From Stenotrophomonas cyclobalanopsidis (GTDB lineage Bacteria; Pseudomonadota; Gammaproteobacteria; Xanthomonadales; Xanthomonadaceae), in contig NZ_VYKI01000002.1 of NCBI RefSeq assembly GCF_008710035.1, forward strand, positions 239,579 to 303,578: a DNA stretch of 64,000 bases, written 5' to 3'. Positions 11,110-18,708 of this stretch are shown here, in pieces. The notes under the pieces were generated by a model. The model was not told where the DNA came from. It saw nothing but the letters and a program-made list of their open reading frames with translations, and ran no database searches. The position numbers and the translations under genes are program-made. Each line of letters begins with the position of its first letter. Position 1 is the stretch's first letter.

Positions 11110-11552
11110 AACTTCAGGTCGAGCAACCCATCCCCCAGATCCTCATCAGACAATGTCTGCTGGATCAAGGCACGATGCGCCTGCTCGCTCCACAATTCGA
11201 ATTTGTCGCCCATACCGAGCAATACCGCCTTTTTCTCAATGCCCACCGCACCGCGGTGGCTGGCGGGAATGCTGATACGACCGTTGCCGTCGAGCTCGAG
11301 ATGGGCGGCCGAACCGACCAGCTTCTGCTGCAACAGGCGCACGACGCGCTGGGTGTTGGGCTTGGACATCACGTCGTCGCGGACCCGTTCCCATTCCGAC
11401 TCGGCATACAGCCACAGGCAGCCGGCTTCGAACGGGTTGTAGGTGAGAACCAGGCGGTTGTTGCTGGCACGGGCGACGAGGTCGCGGTAGGCGGTCGGAA
11501 CCGCCATGCGTCCTTTATCGTCAACTGTGATGGCCGTCTCGCCCTGGAACAC
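11106..11552 (-). CDS. mraZ: Transcriptional regulator MraZ
   Basis: A 148-residue protein with two AbrB-like repeats, each with the DxxGR core (DDKGRMAVP near the start, DGNGRISIP in the middle). MraZ forms ring oligomers and represses the dcw promoter. The start is taken as a GTG at 11552, giving (M)[14 protein letters not shown], the standard family N-terminus; the further upstream ATG adds 18 residues that do not match the family. A purine-rich stretch (GAAGGAAGG) lies about a dozen bases upstream of the GTG. It is first in the operon and likely controls itself through the phased boxes upstream. Confidence 0.95.
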   Translation of the reverse strand: MFQGETAITVDDKGRMAVPTAYRDLVARASNNRLVLTYNPFEAGCLWLYAESEWERVRDDVMSKPNTQRVVRLLQQKLVGSAAHLELDGNGRISIPASHRGAVGIEKKAVLLGMGDKFELWSEQAHRALIQQTLSDEDLGDGLLDLKL

Positions 11553-11589
11553 GACGCGTGCACCCTTCCTTCGCCCGGTGAAACATTGA

Positions 11590-11634
11590 ACCACGAAAAC
11601 CCACAAAACACCCGGATTTCCCTCTGATGCCCAC
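11590..11634 (-). promoter_or_regulatory. Five 10-bp-phased MraZ-type operator boxes
   Basis: On the minus strand five 5-bp boxes start exactly every 10 bp: GTGGG (11630-11634), GAGGG (11620-11624), CGGGT (11610-11614), GTGGG (11600-11604) and GTGGT (11590-11594). MraZ is known to bind tandem TGGG-type repeats with 10-bp spacing in front of its own gene. The array lies between the probable -10 element and the mraZ start, so binding would block transcription of the whole dcw operon. Confidence 0.7.
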
Positions 11635-11660
11635 CTTAGCAGCGGTCATAGGGTTGTCAA
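11633..11660 (-). promoter_or_regulatory. Probable dcw (mraZ) promoter
   Basis: On the minus strand there is a perfect -35 TTGACA (11655-11660) followed after 16 bp by TAAGGT (11633-11638), a weak -10. Transcription would begin within the MraZ boxes. No other convincing promoter was seen before ddl, consistent with one long transcript. Confidence 0.5.
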
Positions 11661-11730
11661 CAACTTTTCAGCACGGAAATCGCCAGCCACATCAATGGCT
11701 TGCGGCGATGTTTAGAGAATTGTTCAAGGC

Positions 11731-11739
11731 TTATCCACA
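11731..11739 (+). promoter_or_regulatory. DnaA box upstream of the dcw promoter
   Basis: TTATCCACA is a perfect match to the DnaA box consensus (TTATNCACA). It lies about 70 bp upstream of the mraZ -35 element, in an AT-rich stretch of about 200 bp between the divergent mraZ and NRDE genes. A small palindrome (TCTCAA-3-TTGAGA) is at 11753-11767. Only one box was seen, so this is a possible regulatory site and not an origin. Confidence 0.5.
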
Positions 11740-11875
11740 AGTTGCTGATCCGTCTCAATTTTTGAGATTGAACAGAAGTTCAGGGGTGTGGAGACGGCGT
11801 GAAACATGGCCTGCGCATTCATCTGGAACGGGGTGACAGCGGCGTAGGAATGCGCAAACCGGGCACAATGACGCC

Positions 11876-12652
11876 ATGTGCCTGCTTGCTCTTGGCTGGT
11901 TACGTCACCCGCGCTGGCGTCTGGTGATGGCCGGCAACCGCGATGAGTTCCACGCCCGCCCGACGGCGGCCTTGGCCCCTTGGCAGGACGAGCCGTCCAT
12001 CATCGGCGGGCACGACCTGCGTTCGGGCGGTGGCTGGGCCGGTGCAGGCCGTGCCGGGCGCATGGCCGTGGTCACCAACGTGCGTGACCCGCTGGCCGCC
12101 CAGGCCGGTCCCTCGCGTGGTGCGCTGGTGGCCGATTTCCTGCGCGGCCACGAACCGGCCGCTGTGCACATGGACCGGCTGGCCGGGATCGCTGCGGCAT
12201 ATGCTCCGTTCAACCTGTTGTTGGCCGATAGCGACAGCCTTGAGTACCTGGGCAACCATCCGGCCGAGCGCCAGACCCTGGGCCCGGGCGTGCATGGCAT
12301 GTCCAACGGGGCACTGGACGCGCCCTGGCCGAAGACCCGCAGGTTGATGGACGCGCTATCGGCATGGCTGGACGCCGATGGGGTCGGATCCCTTTCGCAG
12401 GGCGAACGGGCTCTGACCCCCTTATGGGCTGCTCTCGCCGACGAACACCGCCCCGCCGACAGCGAGCTGCCCGACACCGGCATCGGCCTGGAACGCGAGC
12501 GCTGGCTGAGCCCGGCCTTCATCCGCGGCGACGACTACGGCACCCGCGCCAGCACGGTGCTGCTGATCGATACCGAGGGCCATGGGCAGATGCACGAACG
12601 CCGCTTCGGCGCGCAGGGTGTATTCCTGGGCGAGAGCAACGTCGCGTTCTAG
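11876..12652 (+). CDS. NRDE (TANGO2-like) family protein
   Basis: A 258-residue protein with the family N-terminus: MCLLALGW, then AGNRDEFHARPT with the name-giving NRDE (21-24), a GGHDLRSGGGW segment and VTNVRDP. Bacterial members are uncharacterised; the eukaryotic homologue TANGO2 is linked to lipid and heme handling. Residues about 169-183 (GVGSLSQGERALTPL) are encoded by a GGGGTC-type palindrome inserted in frame, so this part is probably recent and structurally dispensable. The gene is transcribed away from mraZ. Confidence 0.85.
   Translation: MCLLALGWLRHPRWRLVMAGNRDEFHARPTAALAPWQDEPSIIGGHDLRSGGGWAGAGRAGRMAVVTNVRDPLAAQAGPSRGALVADFLRGHEPAAVHMDRLAGIAAAYAPFNLLLADSDSLEYLGNHPAERQTLGPGVHGMSNGALDAPWPKTRRLMDALSAWLDADGVGSLSQGERALTPLWAALADEHRPADSELPDTGIGLERERWLSPAFIRGDDYGTRASTVLLIDTEGHGQMHERRFGAQGVFLGESNVAF
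12380..12421. repeat. GGGGTC palindrome inside a coding sequence
   Basis: Imperfect inverted repeat: GGGGTCGGATCCC pairs with GGGCTCTGACCCC across a 16-bp loop. It belongs to a family also seen at 19148, 33643, 41969 and 43411, but here it lies inside the NRDE gene and is translated without breaking the frame. Confidence 0.7.
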
Positions 12653-12674
12653 GTAGAGTCGAGCTTGCTCGACT
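12653..12674 (+). repeat. SMAG-type hairpin
   Basis: GTAG followed by an AGTCGAGC / GCTCGACT stem, placed immediately after the NRDE stop codon. SMAG elements are short GTAG-headed hairpins described in S. maltophilia; this one may act as a 3' mRNA structure. Confidence 0.7.
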
Positions 12675-12715
12675 GCGTTCGCCGCGTGGATGGCATCGCC
12701 GATTCGAGAAATGGA

Positions 12716-13069
12716 GGCGGAGCCGGCCGATAAGCCGGGTTCTGTCGTGGACAGTCATTCCTCTAGGCGTTACGTCACCGCAACGCTCAAGCAACCTACC
12801 CGGATCCAACGCGGGCCGCGCCAATGGATCCCTATTTGGTCTTGCTCCAGGTGGGGTTTGCCGTGCCGGTCTGTTGCCAGACTCGCGGTGCGCTCTTACC
12901 GCACCATTTCACCCTTACCGGCCTTCCGAAGAAGACGTAGGCGGTATCTTTCTGTTGCACTTTCCGTCGGCTTGCGCCGCCCAGGCGTTACCTGGCACCT
13001 TGCCCTATGGAGCCCGGACTTTCCTCGGCACCCCCGAAGGGATGACGCGACTGTCTGGCCGGCTCCGCC
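12716..13069 (-). ncRNA. rnpB: RNase P RNA
   Basis: The minus strand carries the conserved landmarks of bacterial class A RNase P RNA, the catalytic RNA that matures tRNA 5' ends: GAGGAAAGTCCGGGCTCC, ATAGGGCAAGGTGCCAGGTA, and near the 3' end ACAGAACCCGGCTTAT. The ends are set by the closing helix P1, a perfect 13-bp pairing between GGCGGAGCCGGCC at 13057-13069 (5' side) and its complement at 12716-12728. The reading frames that cross the locus are spurious. Confidence 0.95.
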
Positions 13070-13123
13070 AACGCGTATTCTAGCGTAAATGCGATGCGCT
13101 CCGCTCCGGGCCACCACAATACG

Positions 13124-13194
13124 GTAGCGCCGGGCCACGCCCGGCGGTTGTCTGATGCCGCGCTACGCGCTCGCCGGGCATGGCCCGGCGCTAA
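13124..13194. repeat. Pair of SMAG hairpins in inverted orientation
   Basis: A GTAG-headed hairpin (GTAGCGCCGGGC...GCCCGGCG) from 13124 is followed by the same hairpin reversed, ending in GCGCTAAC at about 13194. The second one reaches the last codon of rsmI, so it may end the rsmI mRNA. Confidence 0.7.
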
Positions 13195-14009
13195 CGGCCG
13201 TACAACGCCTTGCGCGGGGCGCCGGTCAGTTCGGCGGCCAGCTTGGCGGCGGTCGACGGCGGCAGGTGCTCGCTCAGCTTGGCGTAGACGTGGCGGCCGT
13301 GCGCCAGCTGTGCTTCGGCATCGTCGCCGGCGCCCTGCACCATCACCACGAACTCGCCCTTGCGCTGGTTCTCGTCGGCCTCGACCTTCGCCAGCAGGCC
13401 GGCCAGGTCACCCTCCAGCACGGTCTCGAACAGCTTGGTCAGCTCGCGCGCCAGCACCGCCGGGCGCTCGGCACCGAAGATCGCCGACATGTCCGCCAGC
13501 GATTCGGCGATGCGGTGCGAGGATTCGTAGAACACCATCGTGCGCACTTCGCCGGCCAGTGCCTGCAGGCGGTCGCGGCGGCCGCTGGCCTTGGCCGGCA
13601 GGAAGCCTTCGAAAGTAAAGCGGTCGCTGGGCAGGCCAGCCACGCTGAGCGCGGCGATGGCCGCGCAGGCACCGGGGATGGGGCTGACCTTGATGCCGGC
13701 CGCGCGCGCAGCGCGCACCAGGCGGAAGCCGGGATCGCTGACTAGCGGCGTGCCGGCGTCGCTGACCAGGGCCAGCGACTCGCCGGCCTGCAGGCGCGCC
13801 ACCAGGCGCTGCGACAGCGCCTCTTCGTTGTGCTCGTGCAGGGCCACCAGCGGCTGCTGGATGCCGAAATGGGACAGCAGCTGGCCGCTGCGGCGGGTGT
13901 CTTCGGCACAGATGGCCGCCACCGAACGCAGCACCTCCTGCGCGCGCGGGCTCAGATCGGCCAGGTTGCCGATCGGCGTGGCGACGACGTACAGGGTTGG
14001 CACACTCAT
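13191..14009 (-). CDS. rsmI: 16S rRNA (cytidine(1402)-2'-O)-methyltransferase RsmI
   Basis: Tetrapyrrole-methylase-fold enzyme that 2'-O-methylates C1402, the nucleotide also modified by RsmH. The 272-residue product has the family N-terminus LYVVATPIGNLADLSPRA, CAEDTRRSG, LVSDAGTPLVSDPG and FYESSHRI. The ATG at 14009 gives MSVPTLYVV; a GTG five codons upstream (14024) is an alternative and neither has a strong ribosome site. It diverges from lpoA, the same arrangement as yraL and yraM-yraN in E. coli. Confidence 0.95.
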   Translation of the reverse strand: MSVPTLYVVATPIGNLADLSPRAQEVLRSVAAICAEDTRRSGQLLSHFGIQQPLVALHEHNEEALSQRLVARLQAGESLALVSDAGTPLVSDPGFRLVRAARAAGIKVSPIPGACAAIAALSVAGLPSDRFTFEGFLPAKASGRRDRLQALAGEVRTMVFYESSHRIAESLADMSAIFGAERPAVLARELTKLFETVLEGDLAGLLAKVEADENQRKGEFVVMVQGAGDDAEAQLAHGRHVYAKLSEHLPPSTAAKLAAELTGAPRKALYGR

Positions 14010-14090
14010 TTCAGCGGTACTCACGGGGCAAGGGTAGAATCCTAGCGTGTACCTGGCCAAGGCCGCTGCCCTCATCGCATGGACCCGATC

Positions 14091-15812
14091 ATGAACAAGC
14101 CCGCCGCACGCATCTCCGCCCTGTCGTTGTCGCTGATGCTTCTGGCCGGTTGTGCCACCACCAGCCTTGTCAGCGCTCCCGAATCGCCGGCCCAGAGCCA
14201 GGCGCTGGCGCTGATCGAACAAGGCAAGCCGCGCGACGCTGCCCTGCAGCTGGAAGCGCAGGCCGCCACCCTGCGCGGCGGTGCCCGCAGCAATACCCTG
14301 GCCGATGCGGCCTGGGCCTGGCACCTGGCCGGTGACAGCGCCCGCGCACGCAGCCTGCTGGGCCAGCTGACCGCCCGCCAGCTATCCGGCGCCAGCCTGC
14401 AGCGCTTCCAGCTGGCCAGCGCCGAGCTGGCCCTGGCCGACAAGCAGCCGGCACAGGCCCTGGCCCTGCTCAAGGACGCGGGCGACAACGTGCACCCCAG
14501 CCTGCGCACGCGCTGGCACCTGGCCCGCGCCGAGGCACTGCAGGCCAGCGGTGACAGCTTCGCTGCCGCCGCCGAGCGCGCCCGTGCCCACGCCGGCCTG
14601 GCCGGGACCGCCCGCAGCGATAACCAGGCCGCCATCTCCGGCCTGCTCGGCACGCTGGACGACGCCACCCTGCGCAGCCGCGCCGCGGCGCTGCCGGCCA
14701 ACGACCCGCTGTACAACTTCACCGGCCGTGCGCTGATCGCCCGCGGCCTGCCGCTGCCGCGCCCGTTCGACCGCGAGGGCGCGGCGCAGTTCGATACCAG
14801 CAAGCGCCCGCCGGCGCTGAGCGATGGCTACCGTCCGCCGGCGAAGATGGCCGTGCTGCTGCCGCTGAGCGGCCGCCTGGCTACCGCCGCGCAGCCGGTG
14901 CGCGATGGCCTGCTGGCCGCCTATTACGGTGAAAGCCGCCGCCGCCCGGAGATCAACTTCTTCGATACCGCCGGTACCCCGGCCGGTGCGCTGGCCGCCT
15001 ATGACAAGGCCGTGGCCTCCGGTGCCGACTTCGTGGTCGGCCCGCTGGGCCGCGACGAAGTGGATGCGGTCTACGGCCGCCAGCCGCTGCAGGTGCCGAT
15101 GCTGGCCCTGAACCGCGGCAAGGATGCGCCGCCGGCAGGCAGCGCGGGCTTCTCGCTCGCGCCGGAAGACGACGGCATCGTCGCCGCCGAATACCTGCGT
15201 GGCCGCGAGCGCAACCGCGCCCTGGTCATCAGCAGCAATGACGACACCGGCCGCCGTGCCGCCGCCGCCTTTGCCCAGCGTTTCGCCCAGCGCGGTGGCC
15301 AGGTGGCCGCCACGGTCTCCGTTGCCGAAGCGGTGGGTGATGTCAGCGCCCAGGTCCGCAACGCGGGCCAGGTCGATGCCGTGTTCCTGGCCGTGCGCGC
15401 GCCACAGGCCCGCCTGCTGGCACCGCAGCTGGCCCTGGCCGGTGCCGGTGGTGCAACGCGCGTCGGCACCAGCCAGCTGACCACCGGCAGCGGCAAGGCC
15501 GAGGAAGACGTGGCGCTGGACGGCATCATCTACCCGAACGAAGCCTGGAACGTGCGCAGCGTGTCCGGCCTGCCGTCAGCCGCGCAGGTGGGCCAGACCC
15601 TGCCCAGCGCGCGCGGTGCCGCCGGCCGCCTGTTCGCCTTCGGTGCCGATGCGTGGAAGATCAGCGCCTACCTGGAAAAGCTGTCGAACGAAGGCGGCCT
15701 GGATGGCGCCACCGGTACGCTGTACCTGGACAGCAACGGCAACATCCTGCGCCAGCCGGCGTGGTCCACCTTCAGCGGTGGCCGCCCGATGCCGATCGTC
15801 GGTGGTCGCTGA
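14091..15812 (+). CDS. lpoA: Penicillin-binding protein activator LpoA (outer-membrane lipoprotein)
   Basis: Outer-membrane lipoprotein that stimulates PBP1A, with an N-terminal TPR-like helical region (about 25-210) and a C-terminal periplasmic-binding-protein fold (about 240-570, starting [12 protein letters not shown]). The N-terminus is a lipoprotein signal with lipobox LLAGC. I chose the ATG at 14091 because it gives a normal 20-residue signal; an ATG four codons upstream (14079) is possible. The protein is shorter than E. coli LpoA but complete. It heads an operon with yraN and two more genes. Confidence 0.9.
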   Translation: MNKPAARISALSLSLMLLAGCATTSLVSAPESPAQSQALALIEQGKPRDAALQLEAQAATLRGGARSNTLADAAWAWHLAGDSARARSLLGQLTARQLSGASLQRFQLASAELALADKQPAQALALLKDAGDNVHPSLRTRWHLARAEALQASGDSFAAAAERARAHAGLAGTARSDNQAAISGLLGTLDDATLRSRAAALPANDPLYNFTGRALIARGLPLPRPFDREGAAQFDTSKRPPALSDGYRPPAKMAVLLPLSGRLATAAQPVRDGLLAAYYGESRRRPEINFFDTAGTPAGALAAYDKAVASGADFVVGPLGRDEVDAVYGRQPLQVPMLALNRGKDAPPAGSAGFSLAPEDDGIVAAEYLRGRERNRALVISSNDDTGRRAAAAFAQRFAQRGGQVAATVSVAEAVGDVSAQVRNAGQVDAVFLAVRAPQARLLAPQLALAGAGGATRVGTSQLTTGSGKAEEDVALDGIIYPNEAWNVRSVSGLPSAAQVGQTLPSARGAAGRLFAFGADAWKISAYLEKLSNEGGLDGATGTLYLDSNGNILRQPAWSTFSGGRPMPIVGGR

Positions 15813-16170
15813 GCACCTGCAACGGGGCTCGGCGGTGGAAGCCGCCGCCGAGCAGCACCTGCAACAGGCCGGGTTGCAGCCACGCGCACGCAACGTGCGC
15901 TACCGGGGTGGCGAACTGGACCTTGTGATGGATGATGCGGGCACCGTGGTGTTCGTGGAGGTGCGTTACCGCGCGCGCTCGGATTTCGGCGGCGCCGCCG
16001 CCTCGGTGGATGTGCGCAAGTGCCGGCGCCTTGCCCACGCCGCGCTGCTGTACCTGCAGGATCACCCTGCTTTGGCCGACGCGCCCTGCCGTTTCGATGT
16101 GGTGGACGCCAGTGGCGACCCGCCGCAGCTGCGTTGGCTGCGCGATGCGTTCCGGTTGGATGACTGCTGA
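15802..16170 (+). CDS. yraN: YraN family protein (UPF0102, endonuclease-like fold)
   Basis: A 122-residue protein with the UPF0102 pattern: an N-terminal helix, then [15 protein letters not shown] and [10 protein letters not shown], which match the E-x-D...E-V-(K/R) core of restriction-endonuclease-like folds. The function is not established in the family. There is no ATG near the family N-terminus; a GTG at 15802, overlapping the end of lpoA, gives the right length. The stop overlaps the next start (TGATG). Confidence 0.85.
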   Translation: MVAEHLQRGSAVEAAAEQHLQQAGLQPRARNVRYRGGELDLVMDDAGTVVFVEVRYRARSDFGGAAASVDVRKCRRLAHAALLYLQDHPALADAPCRFDVVDASGDPPQLRWLRDAFRLDDC

Positions 16171-16796
16171 TGCCGTCGATCATCACCCATGCCGCCGTGC
16201 CGCTGGCGCTGTGGTGCGCCGCTGACCGCGACCGCATTCCGCCGCGCCTGCTGACCGCCGGCGTGATTGCCGCGATGCTGCCCGACGCCGATGTACTGGC
16301 GTTTGCCCTGCATGTTCCCTATGCCGATGCGTTCGGCCATCGCGGTGCCAGCCATTCGTTGTTGTTTGCCGGCGTGCTGGCCGCGTTGGCGGCGCTGCTG
16401 GCGTTCTTCGGTAGTCGCCGACTTTGGCCGGCACCAGACAGCTCCGGTAGTCGCCGACCTTGGTCGGCGGTTCTGCGCCAACCAAGGTTGGCATCTACGA
16501 CATCCACGGTGCAGGCCACAGTGTTCGTCTTCGTCTGCGCGGCCAGCCATCCGCTGCTGGATGCGATGACATCGGGCGGGTTGGGCGTTGCCCTTGCCTG
16601 GCCGTGGAGCGAACATCGCTTCTTCGCCCCGTGGCGGCCGATCCGCGTTTCGCCATTTGCGCCGCAGTTCTTCAGCGCGCGCGGCCTGGCCACGCTGCTG
16701 TCAGAGCTGCGCTGGGTGTGGCTGCCGCTGGCCACCGCCGTGATCGCCTGGAAACTGATCCAACCCGCCCCTGCCGTCCCCCGGAACCCCTCATGA
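16170..16796 (+). CDS. Membrane-bound metal-dependent hydrolase (YdjM / DUF457-like)
   Basis: A 208-residue integral membrane protein. It begins [14 protein letters not shown] with the His of the family, has LPDADVLAF and FGHRGASHSLLF, and later ASHPLLDAMTSGG, the His/Asp metal-site pattern of YdjM-type hydrolases. The segment from about residue 81 to 110 (GSRRLWPAPDSSGSRRPWSA and on) is not family-like: it is encoded by three SMAG hairpins inserted in frame between two membrane helices. The start overlaps yraN and the stop overlaps the next gene by 4 bp. Confidence 0.8.
   Translation: MPSIITHAAVPLALWCAADRDRIPPRLLTAGVIAAMLPDADVLAFALHVPYADAFGHRGASHSLLFAGVLAALAALLAFFGSRRLWPAPDSSGSRRPWSAVLRQPRLASTTSTVQATVFVFVCAASHPLLDAMTSGGLGVALAWPWSEHRFFAPWRPIRVSPFAPQFFSARGLATLLSELRWVWLPLATAVIAWKLIQPAPAVPRNPS
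16411..16498. repeat. Three SMAG-type hairpins inside a coding sequence
   Basis: GTAGTCGCCGACTTTGGCCGGC at 16411, a second GTAGTCGCCGACCTTGGTCGGC at 16447, and an inverted GCCAACCAAGGTTGGCATCTAC ending at 16498. They lie within the hydrolase gene and stay open in its frame. Confidence 0.75.
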
Positions 16797-18178
16797 GCAC
16801 TGCCCTGCCCGCCGCCCTCGTTGCCGAACTGTCCGCCCTGCTGGGCGCAGAGGGCTGGCGCGTGGATGACGGTGCGCTGGAGGCCAACGCACAGGACAAC
16901 TCCTGGCGCCGGCAGCGCGCGGAAGCCGTGGCCCTGCCCGCCGACATCGAGCAGGTGCAGGCGCTGGTGCGCGCCTGCCGCGCGTACGGGGTGGCCTTGG
17001 TCGCGCGTGGCGCCGGCACCGGCACCACCGGCGCTGCCGTGCCGCAGCCGGGCAGCATCGTACTGTCGTTCACCCGCATGGACCGCATCGTTGATATCCG
17101 TGCCGGTGACCGCTGCGCCGTGGTGCAGCCGGGCGTGTTGAACGGCACGCTGCAGCAGGCGCTGGCCCCGCATGGCCTGTTCTGGGCACCGGACCCGTCC
17201 AGCGCGGAGATCTGCAGCATCGGTGGCAACCTGGCCTGCAATGCCGGCGGCCCGCGCGCGGTGAAGTACGGCACCAGCCGCGACAACGTGCTCGGTCTGG
17301 TCGCGGTCACTGGCACCGGCGACGTCATCCGCTGTGGCGGCGCCTACACCAAGGATGCCACCGGGTACGACCTGACCCACCTGCTGGTCGGCAGCGAAGG
17401 CACGCTGGCATTGATCGTGGAAGCCACCCTCAAGCTGACCCCGCTGCCGGTCAGCCAGGCCGGCCTGCGCGTGCTGTACCGCGATGCCGATGCCGCCGCC
17501 GCCGCGGTATCGCGGTTGATGTCGCAGCCGGTGGTGCCCACGCGCCTGGAATTCATGGATGCGCGCAGCCTGCAGCTGCTGCGCTTGAATGGCGCCGACG
17601 TACCCGAGGCCGGCGCGATGCTGCTGGTCGAAGCCGATGGCGACCATGACACCCTGCCCTACCTGCTGCAGGCGCTGGCCAGCGCCGCGGAGGGCGACGG
17701 CATGATCGAACTGGACGTGGCGATGGAAGGCCGCGCCCGCGACCAGCTGTGGGCCGCGCGCAAGGCGCTGTCGCCCGCGCTGCGCAGCGTCGCCCCGGGC
17801 AAGATCAACGAAGACGTGGTGGTGCCGGTATCGCGCATTCCCGAGCTGGTGGCCGGCGTGCAGGCGCTGGCGCGTGAGTACACGCTGACCATCGTCACCT
17901 TCGGCCATGCCGGCAACGGCAACCTGCACGTCAACATCCTCTACCACCCGGAGGATGCTGACGAAAACGCACGTGCGCATGCGGCGCTGCCGAAGATCTT
18001 CGAACTGACGCTGGCGCTGGGCGGCACGCTGTCGGGCGAGCATGGCATCGGCCTGGCCAAGCGCGATTTCATGGCGCAGGCGTTCACCCCGGCCACGCTG
18101 GCGACGATGCGCGCGATCAAGGCGGCGCTGGACCCGGATGGCATTCTCAACCCGGGCAAGGTGTTGCCGGCGGCGTGA
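16793..18178 (+). CDS. FAD-binding oxidase (GlcD / D-lactate dehydrogenase type)
   Basis: A 461-residue flavoprotein of the VAO/PCMH family. The FAD part has ARGAGTGTTGAAVP and the SSAEICSIGGNLACNAGGPRA region. The C-terminal oxidase domain has KINEDVVVPVSRIPELV, FGHAGNGNLHVNIL and GEHGIGLAKR, typical of GlcD and of D-lactate or D-2-hydroxyglutarate dehydrogenases. The exact 2-hydroxy acid cannot be told from sequence. The ATG overlaps the upstream stop (ATGA), making it the last gene of the lpoA operon. Confidence 0.88.
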   Translation: MSTALPAALVAELSALLGAEGWRVDDGALEANAQDNSWRRQRAEAVALPADIEQVQALVRACRAYGVALVARGAGTGTTGAAVPQPGSIVLSFTRMDRIVDIRAGDRCAVVQPGVLNGTLQQALAPHGLFWAPDPSSAEICSIGGNLACNAGGPRAVKYGTSRDNVLGLVAVTGTGDVIRCGGAYTKDATGYDLTHLLVGSEGTLALIVEATLKLTPLPVSQAGLRVLYRDADAAAAAVSRLMSQPVVPTRLEFMDARSLQLLRLNGADVPEAGAMLLVEADGDHDTLPYLLQALASAAEGDGMIELDVAMEGRARDQLWAARKALSPALRSVAPGKINEDVVVPVSRIPELVAGVQALAREYTLTIVTFGHAGNGNLHVNILYHPEDADENARAHAALPKIFELTLALGGTLSGEHGIGLAKRDFMAQAFTPATLATMRAIKAALDPDGILNPGKVLPAA

Positions 18179-18194
18179 GGCCACTCGCAATCCT

Positions 18195-18338
18195 GTAGCA
18201 CCGAACTCACGCTCGGCTGCATTGCTCTCTGTAGAGCCGAGCCCACGCTCGGCTGCATTGCCCCTGTAGAGCCGAGCCCACGCTCGGCTGACGCGTCCGC
18301 GCAAAAAGCAGCCGAGCATGGGCTCGGCTCTACAACAG
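18195..18338. repeat. Cluster of four SMAG hairpins
   Basis: Three direct copies (GTAGCACCG..., then twice GTAGAGCCGAGCCCACGCTC) are followed by one inverted copy ending GGCTCGGCTCTAC. They fill the space after the FAD oxidase gene and may serve as its transcript end. No gene is seen from 18339 to the C4-type element. Confidence 0.8.
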
Positions 18339-18455
18339 CTGTCGCGATCTGCTCGCTCGTGCAACCGCGGCCGCGCCACTGCAAGCATTCGTAATTCTTC
18401 TACCTTTCCAACTTTTCTCATTGGGCTGCGGGCGCTAACCGCCCATCCTCGACAG

Positions 18456-18609
18456 GCCACCGACAACGGGTGGCACGGGCTTGCAATCCCGTGGGTTGGT
18501 TTGTTGTTTACGCTTGTCTGCCGGCGTCGTGCACCCCCTGTGCGCGGCGTCGGCGGGCAATCCGTCCGCGGCTCCATGGCGGGCGGTGCGTGGGGGCCTC
18601 GCGCCCGCC
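18456..18609 (+). ncRNA. C4-type antisense RNA, copy 1
   Basis: The plus strand folds into a chain of hairpins resembling the C4 antisense RNAs of phages P1/P7 and of proteobacterial chromosomes: GCCACC/GGTGGC (18456-18474); CACGGG/CCCGTG with loop CTTGCAAT (18475-18494); a long CTGCCGGCGTCG... hairpin with wobble pairs; and GGCGGGC/GCCCGCC (18578-18609) with loop GGTGCGTGG. Two of the hairpins are complementary to the site at 18630-18657. A second copy is at 25873. A conserved AT-rich stretch at about 18388-18423 is the likely promoter. Ends are approximate. Confidence 0.7.
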
Positions 18610-18629
18610 GGCAACTCTTAACCGACCCC

Positions 18630-18657
18630 CGGTATTGCAACCACGCACCGTCCGCCA
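18630..18657 (+). promoter_or_regulatory. Target site of the C4-type RNA, copy 1
   Basis: CGGTATTGCAACC (18630-18642) can pair with hairpin 1 (18478-18491; 12 of 13 positions with one bulge). CCACGCACCGTCCGCCA (18641-18657) can pair over 17 positions, one of them G-U, with TGGCGGGCGGTGCGTGG (18577-18593). The site precedes the ribosome site (AAGGA, 18697-18701) of the following gene. Confidence 0.65.
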
Positions 18658-18708
18658 CCCCGCTGTCAAGCGCGGGTGGCGTCCCGCCTCATGCACAAGG
18701 ACGCCGAG

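Noticed and set aside
11700-11770. A replication origin at the DnaA box
   Set aside because: Only one DnaA box and no cluster, and dnaA/dnaN/gyrB genes are not nearby.
12690-13138. Small proteins in the 12.7-13.1 kb region
   Set aside because: The sequence is RNase P RNA, with a 13-bp end helix and conserved blocks.
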